In this document: in pieces, positions 1 through 6,119 of the stretch
Numbering within the stretch: position 1 is the stretch's first letter
Layout of the letters: each line of letters begins with the position of its first letter
DNA from: Lysobacterales bacterium
GTDB lineage: Bacteria; Pseudomonadota; Gammaproteobacteria; Xanthomonadales; Marinicellaceae
Direction of reading: 5' to 3'
Length of the DNA: 6,119 nucleotides
NCBI GenBank assembly: GCA_015494035.1
Contig: WGBZ01000372.1
Span: forward strand, 1-6,119
Made by a program: the position numbers and the translations under genes
Notes under the pieces: model-generated
The model's input: only the letters and a program-made list of their open reading frames with translations
Told to the model about the DNA's origin: nothing
The model's database searches: none

Positions 1-1434
1 GAGTTTGGCAATTTGTCGCACAGCGGTGTTGGCGGCGGTGAACCAGTGACTGTGGATCATGGTTTCTTCATCCAGCGAGCGACTGAAGGCACCGAAGTCC
101 TGTGATGGCTGTTCCGGCAAGTGGCACTGTGCGCAACGTTGTTTGGCCTGTTTCGGGTAGTAAAAACTGTTGACTGCGTGGCCGGACACGCCGCTGAGGA
201 AGAAGCTGTCGTAGTGATCCTGGCCGCGTAACCAGTGATAACCATTGAGTTCCACCGGCAAACCCACCTTGTGGCAAGTGCCGCAAAACTCGGTCGTTTT
301 GTGCAAAGGCTTGAGGTAAGTGGTTTTATGCAATTGCGGTTTGGCCTTGATGAGGGTTTTTCCAACCCAGGCCAGCCACGGAGAGTCGCTTTTGCTAAAG
401 GGATAAACCGGAGGTGGCGCCAGCGTATAACCGCCGTTGCCCTTGATGGTGTGAATTTTCGTTATGGCATGGCAGGATGTACAGGTAATGCCGGCCTGAC
501 CAACTTCGGTGTTTTCAAAATGCGCCTTTGGGTCATCAAACTGGCCACTGAACAGAATCACCGGGTCGTGACAGGCGGCGCAGAAACGCGCGGCTTTGAC
601 ATTTCCATCACGCTTCAGGAGAAATTCGCGGGTGTTATTGACCGCAAAGGTGTAGGACGGGTTATTGAAGCTGGACAGGTGATGGACGCTGTTTTTCCAG
701 CCGGTGTGGGCATCCTGGTGGCATTCCTGGCAAAACCCGGAATCATTCAGTACTTCCACCGGCAGGTATTTGTCTCCGGCCGTTTTGCTCAGGGCCGGGT
801 AAAACTTGTCCGAGTATTCCCTGCCGTCGTCCTGAATCGAGTCCACGGGTTTGGAAAGCCACAGGAACAGCGCGGTCAACACCACCGCGGCAGCCACGCT
901 CCACTGACCCGGCTTCCAGTTAATGCGTCGACCGGCCAGGCGATGCATGATAAACAGCCAGATAACCGCTAGCGTCAGAATCACATGCAGCCAATAAGCG
1001 AGGTTTCTGGCTTGTGGATGCTTCAACTCCAGGTACGGAATACCACGGGTTAACAGTAAACCAGTGAGTAACACTATGATGGCAGTCGCAAATAGCGCCA
1101 GACCTGCTTGCACCGCTCTCCGGTTGGGTCGATGCCGCGTGTTCCGGTAGTGAATCACCCCATAGACTATCACCGGCACCACCAGCAAAAGACCGATAAG
1201 CAGATGCAACAAAAACATGTTGAGGTAAACGGTGTTTTGCCAGGATTCGCCGGTGACCTGCTCCATCAAGCGCACACCCAGCAGGTAGAGCGAGTTGATG
1301 GAAATGAGCGCAAACAGGACAAAAACCACCCACAGCAGGCGTTTCAGACGAGGCCCGACGGCTGCACGGGCGCGATGTCGACGCTGTGCTGTCTTTTCTT
1401 CTTGGGAGTAAGCTTGTGGGGAATTATCGACCAT
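1..1434 (-). CDS. Membrane-anchored multihaem cytochrome c, 3' end missing
   Basis: The first 478 residues are present and the gene continues past the left edge. Five CXXCH c-haem sites are visible: CQECH at 235-239, CAACH at 285-289, CTSCH at 318-322, CGTCH at 384-388 and CAQCH at 434-438. Many extra histidines (H243, H251, H252, H305, H328, H369, H378, H461, H463) could be distal ligands. This layout recalls the cytochrome c554/HAO-like multihaem families, but I cannot assign a family firmly. Before the haems come a basic cytoplasmic tail (1-32) and five hydrophobic helices at about 33-54, 71-95, 108-128, 147-165 and 177-194. Loop charges place the haem part in the periplasm. H77 and H95 in helix 2 and H150 and H164 in helix 4 could hold two b haems, implying quinol oxidation (inference). 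The ATG overlaps the preceding lipoprotein gene by 11 nt and has an AGG 7 nt upstream, so the start is well supported. The total haem number and any catalytic haem are unknown. Confidence 0.9.
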   Translation of the reverse strand, partial: MVDNSPQAYSQEEKTAQRRHRARAAVGPRLKRLLWVVFVLFALISINSLYLLGVRLMEQVTGESWQNTVYLNMFLLHLLIGLLLVVPVIVYGVIHYRNTRHRPNRRAVQAGLALFATAIIVLLTGLLLTRGIPYLELKHPQARNLAYWLHVILTLAVIWLFIMHRLAGRRINWKPGQWSVAAAVVLTALFLWLSKPVDSIQDDGREYSDKFYPALSKTAGDKYLPVEVLNDSGFCQECHQDAHTGWKNSVHHLSSFNNPSYTFAVNNTREFLLKRDGNVKAARFCAACHDPVILFSGQFDDPKAHFENTEVGQAGITCTSCHAITKIHTIKGNGGYTLAPPPVYPFSKSDSPWLAWVGKTLIKAKPQLHKTTYLKPLHKTTEFCGTCHKVGLPVELNGYHWLRGQDHYDSFFLSGVSGHAVNSFYYPKQAKQRCAQCHLPEQPSQDFGAFSRSLDEETMIHSHWFTAANTAVRQIAKL

Positions 1435-4400
1435 GTTGGAACCTGATGTTGTATTGTCTGTTCAGTGATTGGGCTTCGGCACTCACCGGCCCGTTATGCG
1501 GAATGGGCGCCAGGGTTTCGCCGTCTTTGGTCATCAGATCCATGTCCTTGGCCCAGCCAGCAAATTCAAGCACAAAATAGCGCCGCCAGCCATCCTTGAG
1601 CGGTGGCAAGGTGTCGGTAAATTGAGTTTCGATCGCTTCCCCCGGGCCAATGATGGCCAACGCATTATCGGTTTTTTCCAGCAGTGCTTTCACAGCCCCA
1701 AGGCGGGTGTAATGCCCCTGCATATAGCGCGTGTCCCAAAAGGGTTTACGCTGTTGGTAATCGTATTCTGGCAGGCGTTGCGGGCCGTCCTGGCGTTGGG
1801 GAAAACCGGGTTTGAACAGCCGTGCCGCAGACAGGGGCAACCGGTGCTGAGTCACCTGTTCAGGCGTTTCACTCTTGACCAGCGCCAGTTCATCCAGATA
1901 CAGTTCCTGATTGCTGCGAATGCGGATTTTCTCCGCCCCCACCACGGCCTGTCCCAGGGGGATACTGGCCAGTCGCGGCATACCCGCCGGGTAGCCGGCC
2001 TCGATGACCACTGATTGCCAATGGCCATTCCGGAAGACATCAATACTGGGCGGTTGCCAGCGCAGACCGGCCTGCCAGGCGGCAAAACCAGTTTGAGAAT
2101 AGCCGTATTCCACCCAGCCACGCATCAGCAAGACCCAGTCACCTTCGGGAATGGCATCAAATGTCAGCGTCAGGCTTTGTTCCCCGTCGGCAAAGCCCAT
2201 AAACCGTGCATCGAAGGCAGCCGGTTCAATGGCACGCTTGTCAGCGCGCAGGCCCAGTTCGGTCACGTCCTGGCCATCCTGTCGAAGAATGGAATTGGGA
2301 TTCAACCGCTGGCGATAAAACACTGGCTGGCCGGTGACTTCCGGCAAGCCGGTTTGCATGCGCTCATCCAGCACCACCTGCCATGGGCCTGGCACGTCAA
2401 TGGCGTTCACAGACAAGGAATCCAGATAGGCGGCCTCTTCCATGGGTTCGGTAAAAAGCAGGGAGTAAAGGCCGTTTTCAGCGCTCCAGCGTTCAGCCGG
2501 CACCAGGTAGTTCTCCCACGGGCGAGGTTGGCCGTATTCGTCCTTGCCAATGGCAAAACCGATGCCACCCACACCCAACACATCGCTTTCAAAGCGGTAC
2601 TCACCGTTATGCTTGAGAAAAATCACCGGGCAGGAGGAAAGCTGACGCTGGGTTTCGGCGATGCGGTAATAGCGCCCCGCTTCTAGGTTCTGCTCCGGTT
2701 GGTAGACACCATCGGGCCAGTGAATGGCGATAAAGTCCAGCTTGCCCATGCCACAGGCAGTGGAAACCGGCTGGGCATTCTGCCCGCTGGCGCTGTCATT
2801 GTGCCAGGTGTCGCCGGTGCTGGCGCAATCACCGGCAAAGGCTGTGAATTTAACCCCAATACCCGATTTGTTCGAACGCACCGAGTTGGCCTTGTCTTCT
2901 TCTCCGGTAAAGCCCAGCAGCACAAACGGGGCGCGATTATCCGTTGCCCCCAGCCGGTACCAGTTTGTCTCACCGGCCAGTAACAATTCCGGCCCTTTGG
3001 TGGTGTGCAGCAGCAGCGGCGGTAAAGTCATGCCAGAGTCGATTTCTGCATGGGTCTCCAGCGTTTTGCGCAATTGATGGTCGAGAACGCGCAAGTGATG
3101 GTCGCCAAACAAAAGTACCTCTTTGCTGCCGTCACCGGATACATCCACTGCCAGTAGCGAGTTTACTGGTTCTTCACCGTTGAGCACCAAATCCGTGTGC
3201 TGCGCCGTGACTTTCTTGCTCGCGGGGTCCCAGCTCAGGCGATGCACCCCGTTGTTATCGGCAAACAGCCAATCCACCAGCCCGTCGCTATCCAGATCGG
3301 CCAGGGCCAGGGCTTCAGGCACCTGTGGGGTGTTGATTTCGCGCAGGCGATAATGCCACATGCGGTCGTTCTGTAGCCAGGCGAGGCCGTTTTGAAGACG
3401 CAAAACAATGTCTAGATCGCGATCGGCATCCACGTCGGCCAGCACAATTTGTTGCACACCGCTGATCTCGGGAATGTGCTTCTCGGCATTCAGGGAGCGC
3501 CAGCTGCCGTCGAGGTTGTTATTCCAGAGGACAAACTGGCCGGATTCCGTGATGGCCAGAATATCAAGATCCCCATCATGGTCAGCATCGGCCAACCGCG
3601 CATTCCGCCAGGCAGGGTGATTCAGCCCAAAATGGCCGTTTTGGGCTGGCTGAAAGCCTTTTTTCGTCCCCAGCCACAACTGGCTGCGTTGCCCAATCAG
3701 CAGCACATCGAGGCTGCCATCGTTGTCCACATCGCCCCAGACCATGGCGGTAAAACCGTGGCCATTTTCCAGCGGGATAACGCGGGTCGTTTCGGCGGAG
3801 GGTGTGGAGTCCGATTGCTCCGGTTCAAGTACCGGCTGCAGGAAAACACCTTTCGACTGCAAGGTGACCAAGCTGGTGTGACCATCCTGCTGAAAGTCCA
3901 CCAGATTAGCCGCGATGATGGCGGTTTTATGCTCGCCTCCGATCAACCTGGCCTCGGAAAAATACGGCGGTTTGACCACAACACCCTGTGATAGAACCGG
4001 CACAGGTGGCACTGTCCGGACTTCAGCCTTGGGGCCCATGCGCGTGTATTTGATTTCCGCCAGTCGGCTTTGGGGATTGGCCTGTAATTTCTGGTATTGC
4101 GCCAGTAACTTTTCAGCCAGCTCGCCCTGCCCCAGTTGCTGGGCCGCCATAAAAGCGCTGTAATAGGCGCTGCGCAAATACCCGTCGGCGGCCAGGGATT
4201 GCTGAAAGCGCTGTAATGCCGCTTCGGTTTTCCCCTGTTGCAACAGACATTGACCGGAAAAATACAGGGCATAGGCATCACTCGGGTCACCGTCAACCAC
4301 GCGTTCAAAATACGGTAAGGCGGCCTCGCACCGGCCCTGATTGAAATGCAGCAGCCCGGCAATATAAGGGGCTTGCAGGTTTTGTGGTGATTCGGCGGCC

Positions 4401-4801
4401 AGTTTTTCAGCCATGCGCAAGGCGGTTTCTTCATCCCCTGCCTGCTGCCGGTTCAACAAGGCGATCAGGTGATTAAGCTGCAACAAGGTCTCATCCGGCT
4501 GTTTCTTTAACGCCCTGGCAAAGGTCTTTTCCGCAGCGGCGTATTCAAACCGGCCCATTTCGGCCACGCCACGGTTATTCAACGCGATGAGGTCCGGGCT
4601 TAATCGCGTTTGGTTAGCCGATGAGGAAACATCGCCACTATTAGCGGGAGTAGCGGGATTGCCTTCATTCTTGCAGGCACATAACGGCACCACAATGACA
4701 AAAAGAAAGAGTAGAGTACTCAAGCCAGGCTGACGCAAACTGGCAAAAAAACGGGGAGAACCGGCGTGATGACTGGCGGATTCTGGCTGTGTGGGGTGCA
4801 T
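1424..4801 (-). CDS. Large lipoprotein with TPRs, FG-GAP/VCBS propeller and ASPIC/UnbV-type segment (CRTAC1-like)
   Basis: This is a complete 1125-residue protein. A hydrophobic stretch (about 28-42) ends in the lipobox LCAC, so C43 should be lipidated. Lys at +2 rather than Asp favours the outer membrane. About five tetratricopeptide repeats cover 71-242. A beta-propeller follows (about 290-620) with acidic Ca-binding-type loops every 46-51 residues: DVDNDGSLD at 357, DADHDGDLD at 405, DVDADRDLD at 456, DLDSDGLVD at 502 and DVSGDGSKE at 553, plus a degenerate loop at 302. An ASPIC/UnbV-type segment spans about 644-715 (NKSGIGVKF, then IHWPDGVYQPEQ). The remaining 400 or so residues look beta-rich and end with GWAKDMD (1082-1088) and ETLAPIP, a motif I recall from other large TPR/ASPIC proteins. 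No enzymatic motif is visible, so a scaffold or binding role beside the cytochrome is inferred. The ATG is the first start after an in-frame stop. The N-terminal region before the hydrophobic core is unusually long (about 27 residues). Confidence 0.92.
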   Translation of the reverse strand: MHPTQPESASHHAGSPRFFASLRQPGLSTLLFLFVIVVPLCACKNEGNPATPANSGDVSSSANQTRLSPDLIALNNRGVAEMGRFEYAAAEKTFARALKKQPDETLLQLNHLIALLNRQQAGDEETALRMAEKLAAESPQNLQAPYIAGLLHFNQGRCEAALPYFERVVDGDPSDAYALYFSGQCLLQQGKTEAALQRFQQSLAADGYLRSAYYSAFMAAQQLGQGELAEKLLAQYQKLQANPQSRLAEIKYTRMGPKAEVRTVPPVPVLSQGVVVKPPYFSEARLIGGEHKTAIIAANLVDFQQDGHTSLVTLQSKGVFLQPVLEPEQSDSTPSAETTRVIPLENGHGFTAMVWGDVDNDGSLDVLLIGQRSQLWLGTKKGFQPAQNGHFGLNHPAWRNARLADADHDGDLDILAITESGQFVLWNNNLDGSWRSLNAEKHIPEISGVQQIVLADVDADRDLDIVLRLQNGLAWLQNDRMWHYRLREINTPQVPEALALADLDSDGLVDWLFADNNGVHRLSWDPASKKVTAQHTDLVLNGEEPVNSLLAVDVSGDGSKEVLLFGDHHLRVLDHQLRKTLETHAEIDSGMTLPPLLLHTTKGPELLLAGETNWYRLGATDNRAPFVLLGFTGEEDKANSVRSNKSGIGVKFTAFAGDCASTGDTWHNDSASGQNAQPVSTACGMGKLDFIAIHWPDGVYQPEQNLEAGRYYRIAETQRQLSSCPVIFLKHNGEYRFESDVLGVGGIGFAIGKDEYGQPRPWENYLVPAERWSAENGLYSLLFTEPMEEAAYLDSLSVNAIDVPGPWQVVLDERMQTGLPEVTGQPVFYRQRLNPNSILRQDGQDVTELGLRADKRAIEPAAFDARFMGFADGEQSLTLTFDAIPEGDWVLLMRGWVEYGYSQTGFAAWQAGLRWQPPSIDVFRNGHWQSVVIEAGYPAGMPRLASIPLGQAVVGAEKIRIRSNQELYLDELALVKSETPEQVTQHRLPLSAARLFKPGFPQRQDGPQRLPEYDYQQRKPFWDTRYMQGHYTRLGAVKALLEKTDNALAIIGPGEAIETQFTDTLPPLKDGWRRYFVLEFAGWAKDMDLMTKDGETLAPIPHNGPVSAEAQSLNRQYNIRFQHGR
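1442..1444 (-). promoter_or_regulatory. Weak ribosome binding site for the cytochrome gene
   Basis: A short TCAGG lies upstream of the cytochrome ATG with a 7-nt spacer after AGG. It sits inside the end of the lipoprotein gene, and the ATG overlaps that gene, so translation is probably also coupled to the upstream gene. It supports the ATG at 1434 as the start. Confidence 0.5.
3623..3648. repeat. Inverted repeat, 10-bp perfect arms with 6-nt loop, inside the lipoprotein gene
   Basis: The left arm CAGCCCAAAA (3623-3632) and right arm TTTTGGGCTG (3639-3648) are exact reverse complements around TGGCCG, whose GGCC centre is itself symmetric. It lies in the coding sequence for about residues 385-393, between the first and second propeller loops. 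On the plus strand a T6 run follows about 10 nt after the right arm, too far for a standard terminator. No function can be assigned and it may be chance. Confidence 0.7.
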
Positions 4802-4816
4802 GAAATAACCGCTACG

Positions 4817-5716
4817 TTAAATCCTCTTATTGTAACAGCCTGGGCGGTTGTGGCGAGCCATGCTGTGGCCTTTTCGCCGTTGTCTCTCATGCCGTAAAGC
4901 TGCCAGATCAATGGGGGCCACTACGATGCGCTCCCCGGGGCCGGGTTCGGCCTGAGCCAGCACGCGACCATCAAAATCCACCACCATGGAACCACCTGGC
5001 CAGGTAAACGGCGGGAAGTTTTTCCGCGTTGCTCCCTGATTGCTGGCCACCACATAAACCGTGTTTTCCAGCGCGCGGGTGCGATTGACCAATGGCCACC
5101 AGTTCATGGGTTCGGTGCTGCCCCAGGGGTCCATATAAGCAGAAACGCGGCAAATGACATCAGCCTGCTGCCTGGCAATGGATTGAATGCACTGTGGAAA
5201 CAGCCAGTCATAACAAATGGCTACGCCCAAGCGACCAATATCGGTGTCGGTGACCGGGAACAGGGGTTCCTCGTAGCCTTCGATGTCTGCCGGGGAACTG
5301 TGCACTTCCCAGGGCAACCAGGGATTGACCTTGCGATAGCGGCTCAATAAGCCTTGGGGACCGATCAGTAAGGTGGTGTTAAAAACGTGCCCGGGGTATT
5401 TCGGGTCTTTTTCGAGAAATGTGCCGGTTTGCAGGTAAATGCCAAGCTCTTTGGCAAGGTTCAAATACGGTTCAAGGCACGGATGCGGCAATTCAATGGC
5501 CAGTTTTTCATGCAGGGTTTTGGCATCGGGAAAAACCGGCGCCTGATGCGCAAATTCGGGAAAGACCAGCAGGCGAATATCAAAAACGGGGGCATAGGCC
5601 TCCACCGTCTGACGTGCCAGTGTGGCCAGCGCTGCGCAGCGCTTTGTCAGGCCTTTGCGATCATCCAGCGCCGGCAAATCCGTCTGGATGGCGGCGGCAT
5701 AATAACGATCAGGCAC
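4817..5716 (-). CDS. Nitrilase-superfamily carbon-nitrogen hydrolase (amidase/nitrilase-like)
   Basis: The predicted protein has 299 residues, normal for the superfamily. The full catalytic set is visible: E54 in FPEF, K129 in YRKVNPW, C168 in AICYDW, and the supporting E137 in PWEVHS. NRTRALENTVYVVASNQG (211-228) and the late PGGSMVVDFDG (240-250) are also typical of the fold. Members hydrolyse C-N bonds in amides, nitriles or N-carbamoyl compounds using the cysteine. The substrate cannot be told from sequence, although the region around K129 recalls formamidase/aliphatic amidase-like enzymes. No signal peptide is seen, so it should be cytoplasmic. The frame stays open upstream to an ATG at 5878, but that start would overlap the TonB coding region by 170 nt and add residues unlike the family. 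The GTG at 5716 puts the first strand (YYAAAIQTD) right at the N-terminus, as expected, and overlaps the TonB stop by 8 nt. No clear Shine-Dalgarno precedes it, so translational coupling is likely. Confidence 0.9.
   Translation of the reverse strand: MPDRYYAAAIQTDLPALDDRKGLTKRCAALATLARQTVEAYAPVFDIRLLVFPEFAHQAPVFPDAKTLHEKLAIELPHPCLEPYLNLAKELGIYLQTGTFLEKDPKYPGHVFNTTLLIGPQGLLSRYRKVNPWLPWEVHSSPADIEGYEEPLFPVTDTDIGRLGVAICYDWLFPQCIQSIARQQADVICRVSAYMDPWGSTEPMNWWPLVNRTRALENTVYVVASNQGATRKNFPPFTWPGGSMVVDFDGRVLAQAEPGPGERIVVAPIDLAALRHERQRRKGHSMARHNRPGCYNKRI
4822..4827 (-). promoter_or_regulatory. Possible Shine-Dalgarno (AGAGGA) ahead of the lipoprotein gene, unusually distant
   Basis: AGAGGA lies in the last codons of the hydrolase gene, 20 nt before the lipoprotein ATG, which is further than normal. 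A small inverted pair, TAAC and GTTA (4819-4816 and 4809-4806), lies between them and could shorten the effective distance if it folded. The stem is only 4 bp, so this is speculative. No better site is seen close to the ATG. Confidence 0.3.
5628..5643. repeat. 16-bp perfect palindrome in the hydrolase gene
   Basis: AGCGCTGCGCAGCGCT reads the same on both strands. It encodes part of the KRCAALA stretch near the N-terminus of the hydrolase, where Ala/Leu codons rich in GC make such symmetry easier by chance. A protein-binding or structural role is possible but unsupported. Confidence 0.6.
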
Positions 5717-6119
5717 CGGTGGCTGCGGTTTTTTTGTCAGTGCCTGGCAAGGCAGCCTCGCCCTGCAGTTTGAACTCAACCCGATAGCGCCGTTTTTGCG
5801 GTTGGGAAATGCCATATTTTTGCGGCGGTTCGAAACGCCACTGTTGTACCGCCTTGATGGCGGGCTTGGCAAAAACACGCTGGTTGCGGTAAATCTTGAC
5901 CACCTTGGCGTCCTGTACGATACCCTGCGAGTCGATGGTCACTTCAACATCCACCCATCCTTCCTTGTGTTCCCGGTAGGCCTTGACCGGATAATCTGGC
6001 GCCACTTTGTGAATAAACTTCCACCCATATGATGCCTGGGCGGTTTTGACACGCTCGGTAGAAGATGATGGGGCAGAAGGCTCTGGCTGACTGGTTGAAG
6101 GCGGATTGCCGGCTGCCTC
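5709..6119 (-). CDS. TonB-family energy transducer, C-terminal part (5' end missing)
   Basis: 136 residues are visible before the stop, and the start lies beyond the right edge. The first 22 or so visible residues are rich in Pro, Ser and Glu, like the periplasm-spanning linker of TonB proteins. A TonB C-terminal domain follows: VAPDYPVKA, then GWVDVEVTIDSQGIVQDAKV, then the hallmark FAKPAIKAVQQWRFEPP region (split here for length: FAKPAIKAV and QQWRFEPP), then a closing strand RYRVEFKL. TonB proteins carry energy from the inner-membrane ExbB/ExbD motor to outer-membrane receptors; some paralogues act with other envelope partners. The N-terminal membrane anchor cannot be checked. A short tail of about 15 residues (GEAALPGTDKKTAATGA) follows the domain. 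Its stop overlaps the GTG of the hydrolase gene by 8 nt, which ties it into the same transcript. It may be a dedicated paralogue rather than the cell's main TonB (inference). Confidence 0.9.
   Translation of the reverse strand, partial: EAAGNPPSTSQPEPSAPSSSTERVKTAQASYGWKFIHKVAPDYPVKAYREHKEGWVDVEVTIDSQGIVQDAKVVKIYRNQRVFAKPAIKAVQQWRFEPPQKYGISQPQKRRYRVEFKLQGEAALPGTDKKTAATGA

Larger units (their letters stand above)
1..6119 (-). other. Probable four-gene operon: TonB-family, C-N hydrolase, lipoprotein, multihaem cytochrome
   Basis: All four genes share the minus strand. The junctions are an 8-nt overlap (5709-5716), a 15-nt gap (4802-4816) and an 11-nt overlap (1424-1434). No terminator-like hairpin with a U-tract lies between them and no room exists for promoters in the gaps. 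Both ends of the unit lie outside the window, so the promoter, the first gene and the last gene are unknown. Confidence 0.85.

Noticed and set aside
1..732. Calling the cytochrome a hydroxylamine oxidoreductase or nitrite reductase.
   Set aside because: The C-terminal half is missing and no diagnostic catalytic feature (such as a CXXCK haem or a P460 tyrosine context) is visible, so a specific enzyme name is not supported.
235..972. A 245-codon plus-strand open frame opposite the cytochrome gene.
   Set aside because: It lies antisense to a gene with five CXXCH motifs and clear membrane helices, and its translation shows no domain. It is a shadow frame. The same holds for the plus-strand frames at 1469-2014, 2015-2686 and 3449-3991.
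3623..3664. Hairpin followed by a T run on the plus strand, considered as an intrinsic terminator.
   Set aside because: The T run begins about 10 nt after the stem, and no plus-strand gene precedes it. It sits inside a minus-strand gene.
4802..4816. Possible promoter between the hydrolase and lipoprotein genes.
   Set aside because: The gap is only 15 nt and no convincing -35/-10 pair was seen in the end of the hydrolase gene.
5729..5735. A7 run on the coding strand near the end of the TonB gene, considered as a slippery site fusing TonB to the hydrolase.
   Set aside because: Joining the two frames needs a +1 (or -2) shift, not the usual -1 slip, and the overlapping GTG explains expression without it. 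A sequencing indel also seems unlikely because both proteins have normal ends.
5717..5878. Longer N-terminus for the C-N hydrolase, starting at the ATG at 5878.
   Set aside because: The extra 54 residues overlap the TonB domain coding sequence in another frame and do not resemble the start of nitrilase-family proteins. The GTG at 5716 gives a normal length.

Overview
All genes in this window lie on the minus strand, so the order of transcription runs from the right edge to the left edge. The sequence looks like a Gram-negative bacterium. It encodes a TonB-type energy transducer, a lipoprotein with a signal-peptidase II signal, and a membrane-anchored periplasmic multihaem cytochrome c. Moderate GC and the general look of the proteins suggest a gammaproteobacterium, possibly marine, but nothing here fixes the genus.

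Layout in order of transcription: (1) 6119-5709, the C-terminal part of a TonB-family protein, with its start beyond the right edge. (2) 5716-4817, a nitrilase-superfamily carbon-nitrogen hydrolase with a complete Glu-Lys-Cys triad, best started at a GTG that overlaps the TonB stop by 8 nt. (3) 4801-1424, a 1125-residue lipoprotein with tetratricopeptide repeats, an FG-GAP/VCBS beta-propeller, an ASPIC/UnbV-type segment and a long C-terminal region (CRTAC1-like). (4) 1434-1, the first 478 residues of a membrane-bound multihaem cytochrome c. It has five predicted transmembrane helices followed by at least five CXXCH haem sites, and it runs off the left edge. The junctions are an 8-nt overlap, a 15-nt gap and an 11-nt overlap, so the four genes very probably form one operon. 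There is no gene-free stretch, and I see no promoter, transcription terminator, RNA gene, mobile element or CRISPR array.

Taken together this looks like a cell-envelope redox module. The cytochrome has paired histidines in its membrane helices that could hold b haems, which suggests it takes electrons from quinol and passes them to its periplasmic c haems. The large lipoprotein is probably a scaffold or binding partner on the periplasmic or outer-membrane side. TonB would power an outer-membrane step, and the cytoplasmic amidase/nitrilase-like enzyme may process a nitrogenous substrate. The substrate and overall function cannot be read from the sequence. The combination is the most interesting thing in the window.
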